A stretch of 64,000 bases of DNA from assembly GCA_009829735.1 (NCBI GenBank), contig CM020620.1, positions 9,254,545 through 9,318,544 on the forward strand, written 5' to 3'. A program made the translations under genes and the position numbers. The stretch's first letter is position 1, and every line of letters starts with the position of its first letter. The stretch comes from Pyropia yezoensis (lineage: Eukaryota; Rhodophyta; Bangiophyceae; Bangiales; Bangiaceae). The notes beneath the pieces are model-generated. The model was not told the origin of the DNA and did not search any database. It saw only the letters and a program-made list of their open reading frames with translations. Below, piece after piece: positions 32,497 to 41,423 of this stretch.

Positions 32497-35400
32497 TCAC
32501 GTTGAGGGAGGGCTGTTAGGGTCTATCTCATTCCGGGCACAGTATGCCCGGACCTTCTCAGCGGGAAGGTCCTCCACATACTCCCACGTATCATCCTTGG
32601 CTTTGTAGCCAAACCAACGCACCCTCAACATGAGGCGGTCAGTGTCCTCATCCCATCCGTGGTCGATGAACTTATCGAACACGTACTCCTGCGGGCCCTG
32701 TTTGGCCGCAGGCAGTGAGGGGAGGCGCCACGCTTTCAAAGCACGCGCCCAAGCTGGGTCGCCTGCAGGCGGTGGTGCAACTTTGACCACGTCCTGTCCG
32801 TTCACTGTGCGGACCCCATCGTCACTTTCGATGGTGAAGCGCCGCCCATCAGTACGAAGGACCTGGTACGGCCCCTTCGTCTGGAACACCAACTTACCCC
32901 CAGTTGGGGTGTGTGAGTGGACCAATACCCAGTCACCCTGCTCGGGGACATGCTTGGCGTTGCGCACCTTTTTGTCAAAGGTACGCTTGTAGCGCTTTTG
33001 TGCTTTGTCCATCTCAGCCCTGACTTTAGGGATGAGGTTTTCAAGCCTAGCAGCGAACTCCGCCTTACTCTCAGTAGGAGTAGGCGTCCTGCCACCATCC
33101 TCCCTAGTTGGGAGCGGCCGCCGCACGGCAATAGACCGCACGCGACGGGGGGTCACAAAAGCGAGGGGTACTTCCCCGGTAGATGAGTGAACCTGCGAAT
33201 TGTAGGCAGTGGTCAGAATAGACATGTATTGGTCCCACGTCTTCACGTGCTCACTCACATAGTGGCGCAGCTGCCTAACAATAGTTTTGTTGAAGCGCTC
33301 CACCTGCCCATTAGTTTGTGGGTGGTAGGGGGTGGCATAGTTTGCCTTAACCCCCAACATATCCAGCACTCCCTGAAACAGTACAGACGCAAATTGCGGT
33401 CCATTGTCCGATAGTGTACTATCCGGAATGCCATACGCGGCAACCCAGTGATCTAGGAAGGCTGACACGACCGACATGGCCGTGATCTCTGCCAGTGGGA
33501 TCGCTCGCGTAAGTTTCGTGAAGCGGTCACAGATGACCAGGAGGTACTGGTTGCCCTCCTCGGTCACTGGCAGTGGCCCAAGGATGTCCATCGCCAACGC
33601 GGCGAAGGGCTCCTTGGCCGGGAACAATAGCATAGCCGTAGTAGGCCGCCGTTCCATCAGACGGTTCTGTGCACAACTTGTGCAGGCAGCCACCCAACTG
33701 TAGATGTCCACCACCATGGACGGCCAGTAGTACCTGGTCCTCAGGGTCTGGTACAGTTTACTAGACCCCAGGTGTCCACCCGTGGGAGCGTTGTGCTCCC
33801 TCTCAAGGATACTGTCCTTGAGGGATGCGGGGACGACAAGTTGTTCGGTCCCCTGGAATACCCCCCTCCTCAGGAGGAGGCCATCATCTCCCAGAAAGAA
33901 TCGCGTCTCCGCCACTGTATCCAGTGTATCCCTCTGCGACTTGCAGAAGGGATCCTCGGCCTGGGCCTTCACCACCTCGTCCAGGGACAGGGGCAAGTAC
34001 TTCTTGTTCCCTGGCGCCTCGGGGTTCAACGCTTGACCCGAGCGTGTGACTACCCCCACGATGGGGATGTCCTCATCGACTGGGGTGGTGTCCAGTCCCT
34101 CGGTAGGTACCCGAGAGAGGCCGTCGGCAAGGGCATGTTGCCTGCCAGGTCGGTACTCAATATCAAAGTTGAAGGGTGCAAGTCGCACCCTCCACCGGTT
34201 GAGACGAGTGTTCGTACAGTCCGTCTTGAAGATGAACTGCAACGCGCGGTGGTCACAGCGGATGATAAACTTCTCACCCTCTAGGTAGTGACGAAGTGAC
34301 GTCACCGCCCACACCACTGCGAGTCCTTCCAACTCGGTGACTCCGTAGTTCTTCTCGGCCGAGTTTAGCCCCTTGCTGAAGTATCCCACCGGCAAGTACT
34401 CCTTGTCCGGCTGCTGCTGAAGCAACACACAACCAAGTTGGTCGTAGCTAGCGTCCACATCCAGGATGTAGTGGCCTCCCAACCTGGGAATAGCCAGGAT
34501 AGGGGGCTTCAGCAGAAGGTCCCGAAGAGTCTCAAAGGATTCCTGCTCCACCCGACTTGGGGGAGGCAGGTTCTTCGGTAGCGTTGAGCTCACTAACTCA
34601 TTCAACGGCTTCGCCACCTTGGCGAAGCCCTTGGTGAAACGTCGGTACACGTTACACATCCCGAGGAAGCTCCTCATCTGGGTCTGGGTCCGGGGGTACT
34701 GAGCCTTACGGATGGCCCTCAAGTTTTTCTCGTTGACACTGAGACACCCCGGACGGACAACATGTCCCAAGTATTCCACCTCTTGAGTGAAGAGGTGGCA
34801 CTTACTCGCCTTCAGTGACACACCGGCGTCAGCAAGTAGCTTGAACACCTGGCCAAGATGGCCAATGTGTTCTTCCGGACTTTGGGAGAACACAATGATA
34901 TCGTCTAGGTACACGAGACAGATCTGCCACCGTACTCCGGCCAGAATCATGTCCATAGCGCGCTGGAAAGTTGCCGGCGCGTTACACAGGCCAAACGGTA
35001 GACGCTTGCACTGGTAGGTACCACAGTGACAGGTAAAGGTAGTTTTATGCCTGTCCTCCAGGGCAATGGGAATTTGCCAGTACCCCGCGTTACAGTCCAG
35101 GGTAGAGAACACGTTTGCCTCCCCCAGAGAGTCCAGACAGTCGTCCATCCGAGGTAGGGGATAACTGTCCTTCACCGTGCTCTCGTTGAGCTTACGGTAG
35201 TCGATACAGAACCGGGGGGTCCCATCAACTTTGGGGACGATCACCACCGGACTCGCCCACTCGGCGTTGCTGGCCTCGATCACATCGAGGGCCTCCATGC
35301 GAGCAACTTGCTCCTTAACGAGGGCCCTTGAACGGGGTCCTCCCCTATACGGTTGTTGGCGTATAGGGGGTGCACCGGGTTTCAACTCGATCCGGTGTTG

Positions 35401-36480
35401 GGTAGCTCTCATGAGTCCCAATTGACCATCCCACAACTTGTGATATTGGTCCAAGAGGCGTTCAACTTGAATCCTCAACCTGGGTGGAACACCCTCCATG
35501 TTCACATGGGGCCGAGGAGAGGCGGCCGACTTGGCTTGATGCTTCTCCTTTCCGGACTTCGGGTCGCTACTTGCGCCCGCGTTGAGGGTGACCGCTACTA
35601 CCGGTCCCTCGTGTTGGTCGATATAGCCGAACTTGGCCCCCGACTTGAAGAACTTGGGCGACGAGCTCAGGTTCATCACCTGGATCCTCCACGGGACTCC
35701 GGCTTTGGAGTCCATTGTGCCAAGGGCAACATGCACTTGGTGCTTGCGAGCAAGACGGGGTTTAGGGTGCACCAACCCGATCCCCGCATAATCAGTTACA
35801 ACATCCACGTGCGCCACCGAGTTGGGGGGCAACGTGACTTTACGGGCTAAACGCAGGGTAGCAGTAAACCCTTCCCTCACAGAACAAACAGGCTTCGACT
35901 GTGAGACTGTCACAGAAGCCACGGACTTTCCCTTACCAAGGATGGGGATAGTCTCCCCACTCATCAACTTGACCCAGTACTCAGGGCCACAAATCAAAGG
36001 CACTTGTGTTACGACATAAGGGGTACCCAGAAGCAGGGGTACCGATATATTCTCAACTACACCATAGGTCACGTCGACCTCATGGGTCCCCAACCGAGTT
36101 GGTAGGGTCACGGCACCAACGATGGGAAGTACCCCACCATTGATATCAATCAGGTGGTCAGCTTTAGACTTCCAGCGTTGGAGCCTCATCTCCTTTGGTA
36201 ATAGCGACTTGCGTATCAAGGAGGCTCCTGACCCGGTATCAAGTACGATACGGGCACAACAGGCGCGGCCGGGGGCAAGTTGCACCCGTCCAGCCACCTG
36301 GAAGTTCTCACCCGTCAGCACCGCGATGACCCGACGTGGGTTTACGTTCTTGGGGAGTCCTACCCGAGGTGGGCGGACCCCCTTAGGTCGCCGCAGTATC
36401 CGACACGGTTGATTCGTCCTTTTGGCCCACTTGGCCGAGGCGACCGTTGTGAGCTTCGGACGACCAGCTCCAACGGTCAT
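32497..36480 (-). CDS. pol: Family 1 pol polyprotein
   Basis: 1,327 codons. Domains in order: aspartic protease with DTGSGAS at residue 81; reverse transcriptase with FCIDYRKLNE and the YLDD catalytic motif near 522; RNase H with DVDAS and TELEGLAVVWA; integrase with an HHCC-type zinc module near 900-935, the DDE residues within MDILGPLP, LSDNGPQF and NGQVERF; and a chromodomain-like C terminus (about 1265-1325; LRVRWFGYKAKDDTWEYVEDL). This is the Ty3/gypsy domain order. The chromodomain usually directs integration to marked chromatin. The pol frame is -1 relative to gag and overlaps its end, with a GGGAAAC heptamer at the junction. Pol stops 111 bases from the stop of the antisense ORF, so the two converge tail to tail. 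Confidence 0.95.
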   Translation of the reverse strand: MTVGAGRPKLTTVASAKWAKRTNQPCRILRRPKGVRPPRVGLPKNVNPRRVIAVLTGENFQVAGRVQLAPGRACCARIVLDTGSGASLIRKSLLPKEMRLQRWKSKADHLIDINGGVLPIVGAVTLPTRLGTHEVDVTYGVVENISVPLLLGTPYVVTQVPLICGPEYWVKLMSGETIPILGKGKSVASVTVSQSKPVCSVREGFTATLRLARKVTLPPNSVAHVDVVTDYAGIGLVHPKPRLARKHQVHVALGTMDSKAGVPWRIQVMNLSSSPKFFKSGAKFGYIDQHEGPVVAVTLNAGASSDPKSGKEKHQAKSAASPRPHVNMEGVPPRLRIQVERLLDQYHKLWDGQLGLMRATQHRIELKPGAPPIRQQPYRGGPRSRALVKEQVARMEALDVIEASNAEWASPVVIVPKVDGTPRFCIDYRKLNESTVKDSYPLPRMDDCLDSLGEANVFSTLDCNAGYWQIPIALEDRHKTTFTCHCGTYQCKRLPFGLCNAPATFQRAMDMILAGVRWQICLVYLDDIIVFSQSPEEHIGHLGQVFKLLADAGVSLKASKCHLFTQEVEYLGHVVRPGCLSVNEKNLRAIRKAQYPRTQTQMRSFLGMCNVYRRFTKGFAKVAKPLNELVSSTLPKNLPPPSRVEQESFETLRDLLLKPPILAIPRLGGHYILDVDASYDQLGCVLLQQQPDKEYLPVGYFSKGLNSAEKNYGVTELEGLAVVWAVTSLRHYLEGEKFIIRCDHRALQFIFKTDCTNTRLNRWRVRLAPFNFDIEYRPGRQHALADGLSRVPTEGLDTTPVDEDIPIVGVVTRSGQALNPEAPGNKKYLPLSLDEVVKAQAEDPFCKSQRDTLDTVAETRFFLGDDGLLLRRGVFQGTEQLVVPASLKDSILEREHNAPTGGHLGSSKLYQTLRTRYYWPSMVVDIYSWVAACTSCAQNRLMERRPTTAMLLFPAKEPFAALAMDILGPLPVTEEGNQYLLVICDRFTKLTRAIPLAEITAMSVVSAFLDHWVAAYGIPDSTLSDNGPQFASVLFQGVLDMLGVKANYATPYHPQTNGQVERFNKTIVRQLRHYVSEHVKTWDQYMSILTTAYNSQVHSSTGEVPLAFVTPRRVRSIAVRRPLPTREDGGRTPTPTESKAEFAARLENLIPKVRAEMDKAQKRYKRTFDKKVRNAKHVPEQGDWVLVHSHTPTGGKLVFQTKGPYQVLRTDGRRFTIESDDGVRTVNGQDVVKVAPPPAGDPAWARALKAWRLPSLPAAKQGPQEYVFDKFIDHGWDEDTDRLMLRVRWFGYKAKDDTWEYVEDLPAEKVRAYCARNEIDPNSPPST

Positions 36481-38423
36481 TCGTTTCCCGCCGACTTGGC
36501 GTCCGAATCTGAGGGCGAAGGGGAAGACGACGAGTCCGAGGACGACGTGTCCGCCCCCTCCGCCGAGGGTGTGGCGACCGCCACTACCGGTCGAGACCCA
36601 CCCTCGCGGCGTGAACGTACTTCGTTCGTAGCCGACTTCTTACTCGCATTCCTAACAAGTTGTTGGATGCGTTTACTCAACTTGGGGCAATCATATGCCC
36701 AGTGTCCATCGGAGTTGCAGTTCCAACACCGATGGTCAGCTCCCGGAGGGGTCTTCCCAACTGGGGAAGACGAAGAGATACCTTGGGAAGTTCCCACGGC
36801 AGCTACCACCCTCTCCTTGCGGATTCGGCGCGCCTCTCTCAACTCTCTGGCCTGGCGCGCCTCCTCCCGTTCCTTGGCCAACTCGGCCTGACGCTCCTGG
36901 CGTTGTTCCTCCCGCAACTTGCGGTAGGCCTCGCCTCTGCGGTAGGCGAACCTAGCCAACTCGGCCAGGGTCGCCCGGGCAGTGTTATGCTCCCGGGTCT
37001 CCATCCGGACTGACCAATGGAGTCCCTCCACAAACCGACTCTTCACCACAGCTTGTGGATGAAGAAACCCACAAAGATTGTTGAGCTTACGAACACGCTC
37101 CGCAAAGGACAACTCGTCCTCCGCCTCTTCCTGATGGGCTTGCGTGAACTCCTCGACTTGGGAAGCCAACGCCGCTTCATCAACCATGGCCCTCAACAAC
37201 CAGTTGACGAGCTCCAAATAGGACGTCACCTCCCCAGCGCCTCCACTTGAGGAGCTGGGCATGACGGACATAAGTTCTGTCCGCAGGTCTCCCTTCGTAA
37301 ACTCCTGTAGCATGTAAAAAGCCATGCCTTCACTTATGGCATTGTCGTCACAGGCTTTTGTGAAACGACGTAGGAACTCAAAGACACGGAGGGGGGGAGT
37401 TCCATCCCACTCCGCTTTGTGCCCAAAAGAGTGAAGTGTATTCTTTTTGGCACGGCCCATGGCTCGGGCCTGGTCAGGACCATACGCCACCGACTTGTTG
37501 TGGAGGGCGTAGGTCTCACAGTCAAAGATCCTCTGGTAGACCGGGTTGGCTACCTGGATCTTGGGCGGCACCTCACGTTGAGGGAACAGCCGCTGTGGCA
37601 CTGGGGTAAGTTCACCCTCAGTGCCTGTAGTCCGGCGCGGCGCGCTTGGTGTAGCCGCCGGTGTTGTCGGGGGGAACTCCCCCATGAAGGGCGTACGCCC
37701 CACCGAGTATGGTGTGGCTCCCTCGTTGGGAGTCACAGGGGTCGCCCCCTGTTCGGGGCGACCCGAGATAGGCGTCAGGGGGGATCCCCCCTGCGCCTGC
37801 GGGCTCGAAAGCCCCAATCCGGTCTGGACATTAAGGCCATCTGGCAAACTCGCCACAATCTGATTCAGAATAGTATTCGTCATCGTGACAACCAGGTCCG
37901 GCAAAGTCTGCCGCAACACATTGGTCGCCTCCCGACGGACAGTTTCCGCGAGGAGTGGATTGACGACTCCAGTTGAGTCTCGGTCCGCCTCCGGGAGTCC
38001 ACCTGAGGGGTAACCACGTTCCTCAGGGGTCTCAACCGGGGGCATGGGCGCAAGCCCATCGCCGACCAACGGAGGTCCGCCGTCCTCCGAAAGCCTAGTT
38101 GGCGACGGCTCCATGCCAAAGTTGGCTCCAACCCGAGTGGAACCCGCGGGGACAGTCCTCACCCCTTGGGACGTTCCCGTTGAGTATACCACGCGGTGGC
38201 CAGACTTCGGCCCACCCACATCAGAAGTGTCACCCGAGTGAACTCCCGACTGAGTCGGGGTGGCCTGTTGCCCGCCCGCACTTCCAGTCCTGCTGGCTTG
38301 AGGGACCTCCAGTCCCTCTGCGACCCCAGGTAAACCCACCTGTGTCTCACCAGTATTCAAAGGCACTGAAGTACGTGCGTCACCCGTGTACTCCCCGGAC
38401 GACGGGGGGTCCGAGCTAGCCAT
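36477..38423 (-). CDS. gag: Family 1 gag protein
   Basis: 648 codons from the ATG at 38421-38423 (MASSDPPSSG), 120 bases inside the 5' LTR. The first 230 residues are Gly/Thr/Pro-rich. A capsid-like Leu/aromatic domain follows (VFEFLRRFTKACDD, then VTSYLELVNWLLRAM and ERVRKLNNLCGFLHP). Then comes a charged coiled-coil (REEQRQERQAELAKEREEAR) and one CCHC zinc knuckle (CWNCNSDGHWAYDC, C-x2-C-x4-H-x4-C). The C terminus is acidic and Ser-rich. Gag packages the element RNA. It ends four bases into pol. Confidence 0.9.
   Translation of the reverse strand: MASSDPPSSGEYTGDARTSVPLNTGETQVGLPGVAEGLEVPQASRTGSAGGQQATPTQSGVHSGDTSDVGGPKSGHRVVYSTGTSQGVRTVPAGSTRVGANFGMEPSPTRLSEDGGPPLVGDGLAPMPPVETPEERGYPSGGLPEADRDSTGVVNPLLAETVRREATNVLRQTLPDLVVTMTNTILNQIVASLPDGLNVQTGLGLSSPQAQGGSPLTPISGRPEQGATPVTPNEGATPYSVGRTPFMGEFPPTTPAATPSAPRRTTGTEGELTPVPQRLFPQREVPPKIQVANPVYQRIFDCETYALHNKSVAYGPDQARAMGRAKKNTLHSFGHKAEWDGTPPLRVFEFLRRFTKACDDNAISEGMAFYMLQEFTKGDLRTELMSVMPSSSSGGAGEVTSYLELVNWLLRAMVDEAALASQVEEFTQAHQEEAEDELSFAERVRKLNNLCGFLHPQAVVKSRFVEGLHWSVRMETREHNTARATLAELARFAYRRGEAYRKLREEQRQERQAELAKEREEARQARELREARRIRKERVVAAVGTSQGISSSSPVGKTPPGADHRCWNCNSDGHWAYDCPKLSKRIQQLVRNASKKSATNEVRSRREGGSRPVVAVATPSAEGADTSSSDSSSSPSPSDSDAKSAGNE
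36483..36489 (-). other. -1 frameshift heptamer GGGAAAC at gag end
   Basis: In the gag frame the bases read G-GGA-AAC-GAA-TGA, the X-XXY-YYZ pattern of ribosomal -1 frameshift sites, one codon before the gag stop. The -1 frame is that of pol. Family 3 has the same heptamer in the same place. Confidence 0.7.
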
Positions 38424-38522
38424 GTTGGCTAACGATCCGTATGACACGGTCCAAGTCCACCGTTCCTCTGAGACAGAGGGCCCCCTACACCCGGGTGCAC
38501 CCGGAGGTAAAGTTTACCTCTG

Positions 38523-38540
38523 TCCCCTGCTGCTCCACCA
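38523..38540 (-). other. Primer-binding site, family 1
   Basis: On the element strand TGGTGGAGCAGCAGGGGA starts 2 bases inside the 5' LTR. It is complementary to a tRNA 3' end of the form TCCCCTGCTGCTCCACCA, giving an acceptor stem GGAGCAG. The tRNA is not identified. Family 2 has the same 18 bases. Confidence 0.75.
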
Positions 38541-38542
38541 AA

Positions 38543-39011
38543 TGTGGCAAAAACCACTCGCACACACGGCACCCAAGTTGGGGCGGTGTGCAAGGGCTGC
38601 CTCCCGTGTCGGGGGAACCGGAAGAAGTGCAAGTCGCACACACTCTGTCCCTGTTGTGGGGCAAACCCCCCACCAACAAACAAGAAGATGGTGTGTGGTC
38701 CAACAGTTTCTTGGTCGGGACGGGGACGCAGGGCCAAGCCCCGCTGTCCCTCCCCTTATCCCCCCAGGGTCCACTCAGAATCTCGCCACTCAGAATCTCC
38801 CACCCCAGCACCTGCCCACCGGGCCACACGAAAATTCAAGACGATAAATGCAGAAAACCCTCAAATCCAAGTTGGATTTACTACTAAGCTAACTATCCCA
38901 AACTTAGGGAATATGGACCCAAATGCAGGGGGAGGAACGGATCAGGCTAGTGGCCTGCCGCCCCTTGCATGGCACGTGTTGCCCCCCTACCTGGGGGTCA
39001 ATACTGCCACA
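38543..39011 (-). repeat. Family 1 5' LTR (469 bp)
   Basis: Pairs with 29632-30100 with one base difference seen. Its outer end abuts TCCATGG, the start codon region of the SAP-like ORF. Its plus-strand open frame runs in phase into that ORF. Confidence 0.92.
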
Positions 39012-39014
39012 TCC

Positions 39015-39389
39015 ATGGCGTCGCGTATGAACGTCGAGACCCTGCGCATGTTGCTGAGCGAACGAGGACATCCCACTGATGGCTTCAAGCCCGCCCTGGT
39101 GGAACGTCGCCGAGCAAATGGCGTGGCCCTACGGGCCCACAGCGACCGCGCGGCCCAAGCCGGTGCGGGGGCCTCGGTGACGGCTGCCGCATTGCATGTT
39201 GACTTGAGGGGAAGGAGAAGCAAGCACCCCACGTCTACCGTACATGGTGGCAGCTGCAGAGATGACATGCGCCGCAGCGGCAGTCTGCCAGACAGGGGGA
39301 TACATGGCGGCTTGTCTGCCGCAAAGCAGACGAGCAGCCTTTGTCGAAGAATGGCAGTGCTTCTAAGTGACACCCTATTTCGACGCTAA
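39015..39389 (+). CDS. SAP-like domain ORF, N-terminal piece of a host gene?
   Basis: 124 codons starting at the ATG at 39015, whose context with the left flank restored is CACCATGG. Residues 5-38 (MNVETLRMLLSERGHP then FKPALVERRRANG) resemble a SAP motif: two short helices around a Gly/Pro turn, with a conserved L-x-x-L-L and a K/R-x-x-L-V-E-R end. SAP motifs bind AT-rich DNA in chromatin and RNA-processing proteins. The rest is Ala- and Ser-rich without domain. The family 1 element sits directly on its start codon, so normal expression is probably lost or replaced by the LTR. The short length suggests an exon or a truncated gene. Confidence 0.45.
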   Translation: MASRMNVETLRMLLSERGHPTDGFKPALVERRRANGVALRAHSDRAAQAGAGASVTAAALHVDLRGRRSKHPTSTVHGGSCRDDMRRSGSLPDRGIHGGLSAAKQTSSLCRRMAVLLSDTLFRR

Positions 39390-39617
39390 ATATTCCAACA
39401 TCAGTATATACTTGTATCTTTGGCGTCATAACTGCTTCTCGTGCGCCGCTGCGCGCGCCTTGTGCTTTCGCAGCTTCGGGCCCCGGGGATGCACTGTTCG
39501 GCTTCTGCGAACGGGCCTGAGTGGTCGACGAGCGTTCTGGCGGCCGCCAGAGCAGCGGCCGTCACGGCACACGCTGTTGTTCCGTCCCCCCCCTCCTCCC
39601 AGGCGTCGTCACGCACG
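39390..39617. other. 5' flank of the pogo-like transposon
   Basis: A more AT-rich start (39380-39430) is followed by GC-rich sequence up to the transposase ATG. I looked for terminal inverted repeats matching the right side (45613-46400) and found none I could support. Confidence 0.4.
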
Positions 39618-40206
39618 ATGGCGCGCTCTCGGCGGCGGCGGACGCCGATGAGCTTAGGGGTCAAGTTGAAAATTATCCGGTGGAGGTCGGATGGCAAGAC
39701 ATGGGCCTATATGTCCAGCAGGTTGGACAACGAGCCTAGCCAGAGCGCCTTTGAAAAGGTCTACCGTGGTCGGGATGCTCTGCTCGCGCGAGCGGCAGCT
39801 GGGGAATCCCTCGATTCGCTGACTACAAAGACGAGCGCAGTTCCAGGGGTGGACGCGAGAATGGCGGCGTGGTGCCATGCGGTGAGGTCCCGGGGCACAA
39901 GCGCGTACAGCTGTCCCTGGCCATTCTTAGGACGAAGGCTCTCCAGATTGCGAGCTCCCTCGGCGTCTCCAACTTTTCGGCGTCCAACGGCTACCTTCAA
40001 AACTGGGCACGTCGGCACGGGTGGGCCAACGTGGCCTTTCCTGGGTGTGGGGCATCCGCAAACGTGGAGGAAGCGGCGGCGCGGATGGCCGCAATCCGCC
40101 GCCAGCTGGAGGGTACGGACCCTGACCTGATTTACAACGTCGATGATACTGGGCTACTGTATCGGGGCTTGCCTTCCCGTTCCTACGTGCCCAACGAAGA
40201 CCGCCG
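39618..40206 (+). pseudogene. pogo/Tigger-like transposase, N-terminal part
   Basis: ATG at 39618 (MARSRRRRTPMSLGVKLKIIRW). Residues 12-55 form the CENP-B/psq-type helix-turn-helix. A second DNA-binding helix-turn-helix region follows (KALQIASSLGVSNFSASNGYLQNWARRHGW), then the start of the DDE_1 catalytic domain with its first Asp (LIYNVDDTGLLYRG). A frameshift near 39,895-39,905 separates the first helix-turn-helix from the rest. The gene is interrupted at 40206 by the family 2 LTR element and resumes at 44765. Tc1/mariner superfamily DNA transposon, cut-and-paste type. With the C-terminal part it gives about 480 codons, normal for pogo/Tigger. Confidence 0.85.
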
Positions 40207-40852
40207 TGTAACGTAATGGAACCCAGTTTCCCGGAACCACAAACCACAACCGCACACACAGAGACCACAGTCCGAAGCCCAGAAAGGAACAGGTAAGAGC
40301 CCTTGCTGATCCACTCGCCCGCCACGATACGAGGCAAAGGTAAACAGGACAAAAGCCCGAGGGAGAAGGAACCCAAAGCACTATTGATTTTGCAAGATGG
40401 CCCCGGGGAGAAACCCGGAGCACCCCTCAAGAACCTCCCCCCCTGGCCCCTCCATGGGCCCTGAGCGAGGCCCCCAGAGGGTGCCCCCAGCGGGCCAAGT
40501 GCCAGCAAGGCACCAGCCGCTCACCGGGCCAACACACAAAAAGCAAGCGAAATCCCCCCACACACCAATGTCAATCCCCCAAAAAAACCCAGTGGGAAAA
40601 AGGGGAAAGACACGAAATCACGCAAGGAAAAGAAATGCGAAAAATCAAGCAAATAACCCGAAGGTCAGTATGCCCCCAACCGGGCAAGTCCTCCGCTCCG
40701 GGGGGACCAATCAGGGCACCGGGCGTGTCGCCACTGCCCCGGGCCACCGATGCAGGGATCCCAAGCCAGCGCGTGATTCCACGTAACGCTGCCAGCCTGG
40801 TCCCAAGTCAGCCTCCCGGGTCCCAACAGTACCTGAGGGCCACAACGCCACA
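40207..40852 (-). repeat. Family 2 3' LTR (646 bp)
   Basis: Begins TGTAACGTAAT and ends ACGCCACA. Matches 44114-44759 over its whole length. Confidence 0.93.
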
Positions 40853-41423
40853 TGGCCCCCTCACTAGGGCCGAGCGTCCCGCCGGCCAACAGGGAAACCG
40901 GGGAGACGGACTGGAAAGGGTCCGACAGGGTTACACCAGGGTCACAACGAACGGGACGTGGGGCCAGTGTCTGCAAACAGGGTCCCCCCCGACAAGTGTC
41001 TCGAGGCGGAGGGTCCCGGGCAGACTGACCAGGGCGGTACGGGAGAGGCGAGGGCCACGCACAAGGTAACGAGGGGGGTGTGGGGCAGCCCGCGCCGGCC
41101 GCCCGCGTGCATTCCTCCTCCCCTCGCCCTATCCATGTGGCGCTCGGCCCCTGGGGTGGGTGAGGAGGCGTAGAGATGCGGACGGGGGCTGGCGGCACAC
41201 GGGCGCAGCCTGGGTTCCGTTTGAGTTGGGGCCCAGGGATAAGAGGGCCCTCACGGGCTGCCTCGTTCCCCGCGACCGGGACTCCAACGTACCATCTTCC
41301 CCGCTACGCTTCCCCGTGGGCTCCTCAATCGTTACCTCTACCCGTTCCCCTTTCCCAACGTTCCCACGCACCCGTTACCCTGGTACTCTACCTCCCCACA
41401 CCGTGTCCCGTGACCCCGTCGCC

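Larger units (their letters stand above)
25947..38549. repeat. Second copy of the 12.6-kb block
   Basis: It starts in phase with 12843 and follows it throughout: host flank 25947-29631, then the family 1 element to the seventh base of its 5' LTR. Beyond 38549 this copy continues where the first runs into the gap. Confidence 0.9.
29632..39011 (-). mobile_element. Ty3/gypsy chromovirus-like family 1 element, looks whole
   Basis: A 9,380-bp LTR retroelement on the minus strand. Both LTRs are present (469 bp each), with one base difference seen by eye, so insertion was very recent. The flanks ACCAT and TCCAT are a near-perfect 5-bp target duplication. Order in the element sense: 5' LTR, primer-binding site, gag, pol, then an antisense ORF on the other strand, a purine tract and the 3' LTR. 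Gag, pol and the antisense ORF all look open, so this copy may be whole. Position of the chromodomain and order of pol domains place it in Ty3/gypsy (Metaviridae), near chromoviruses. Confidence 0.93.
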
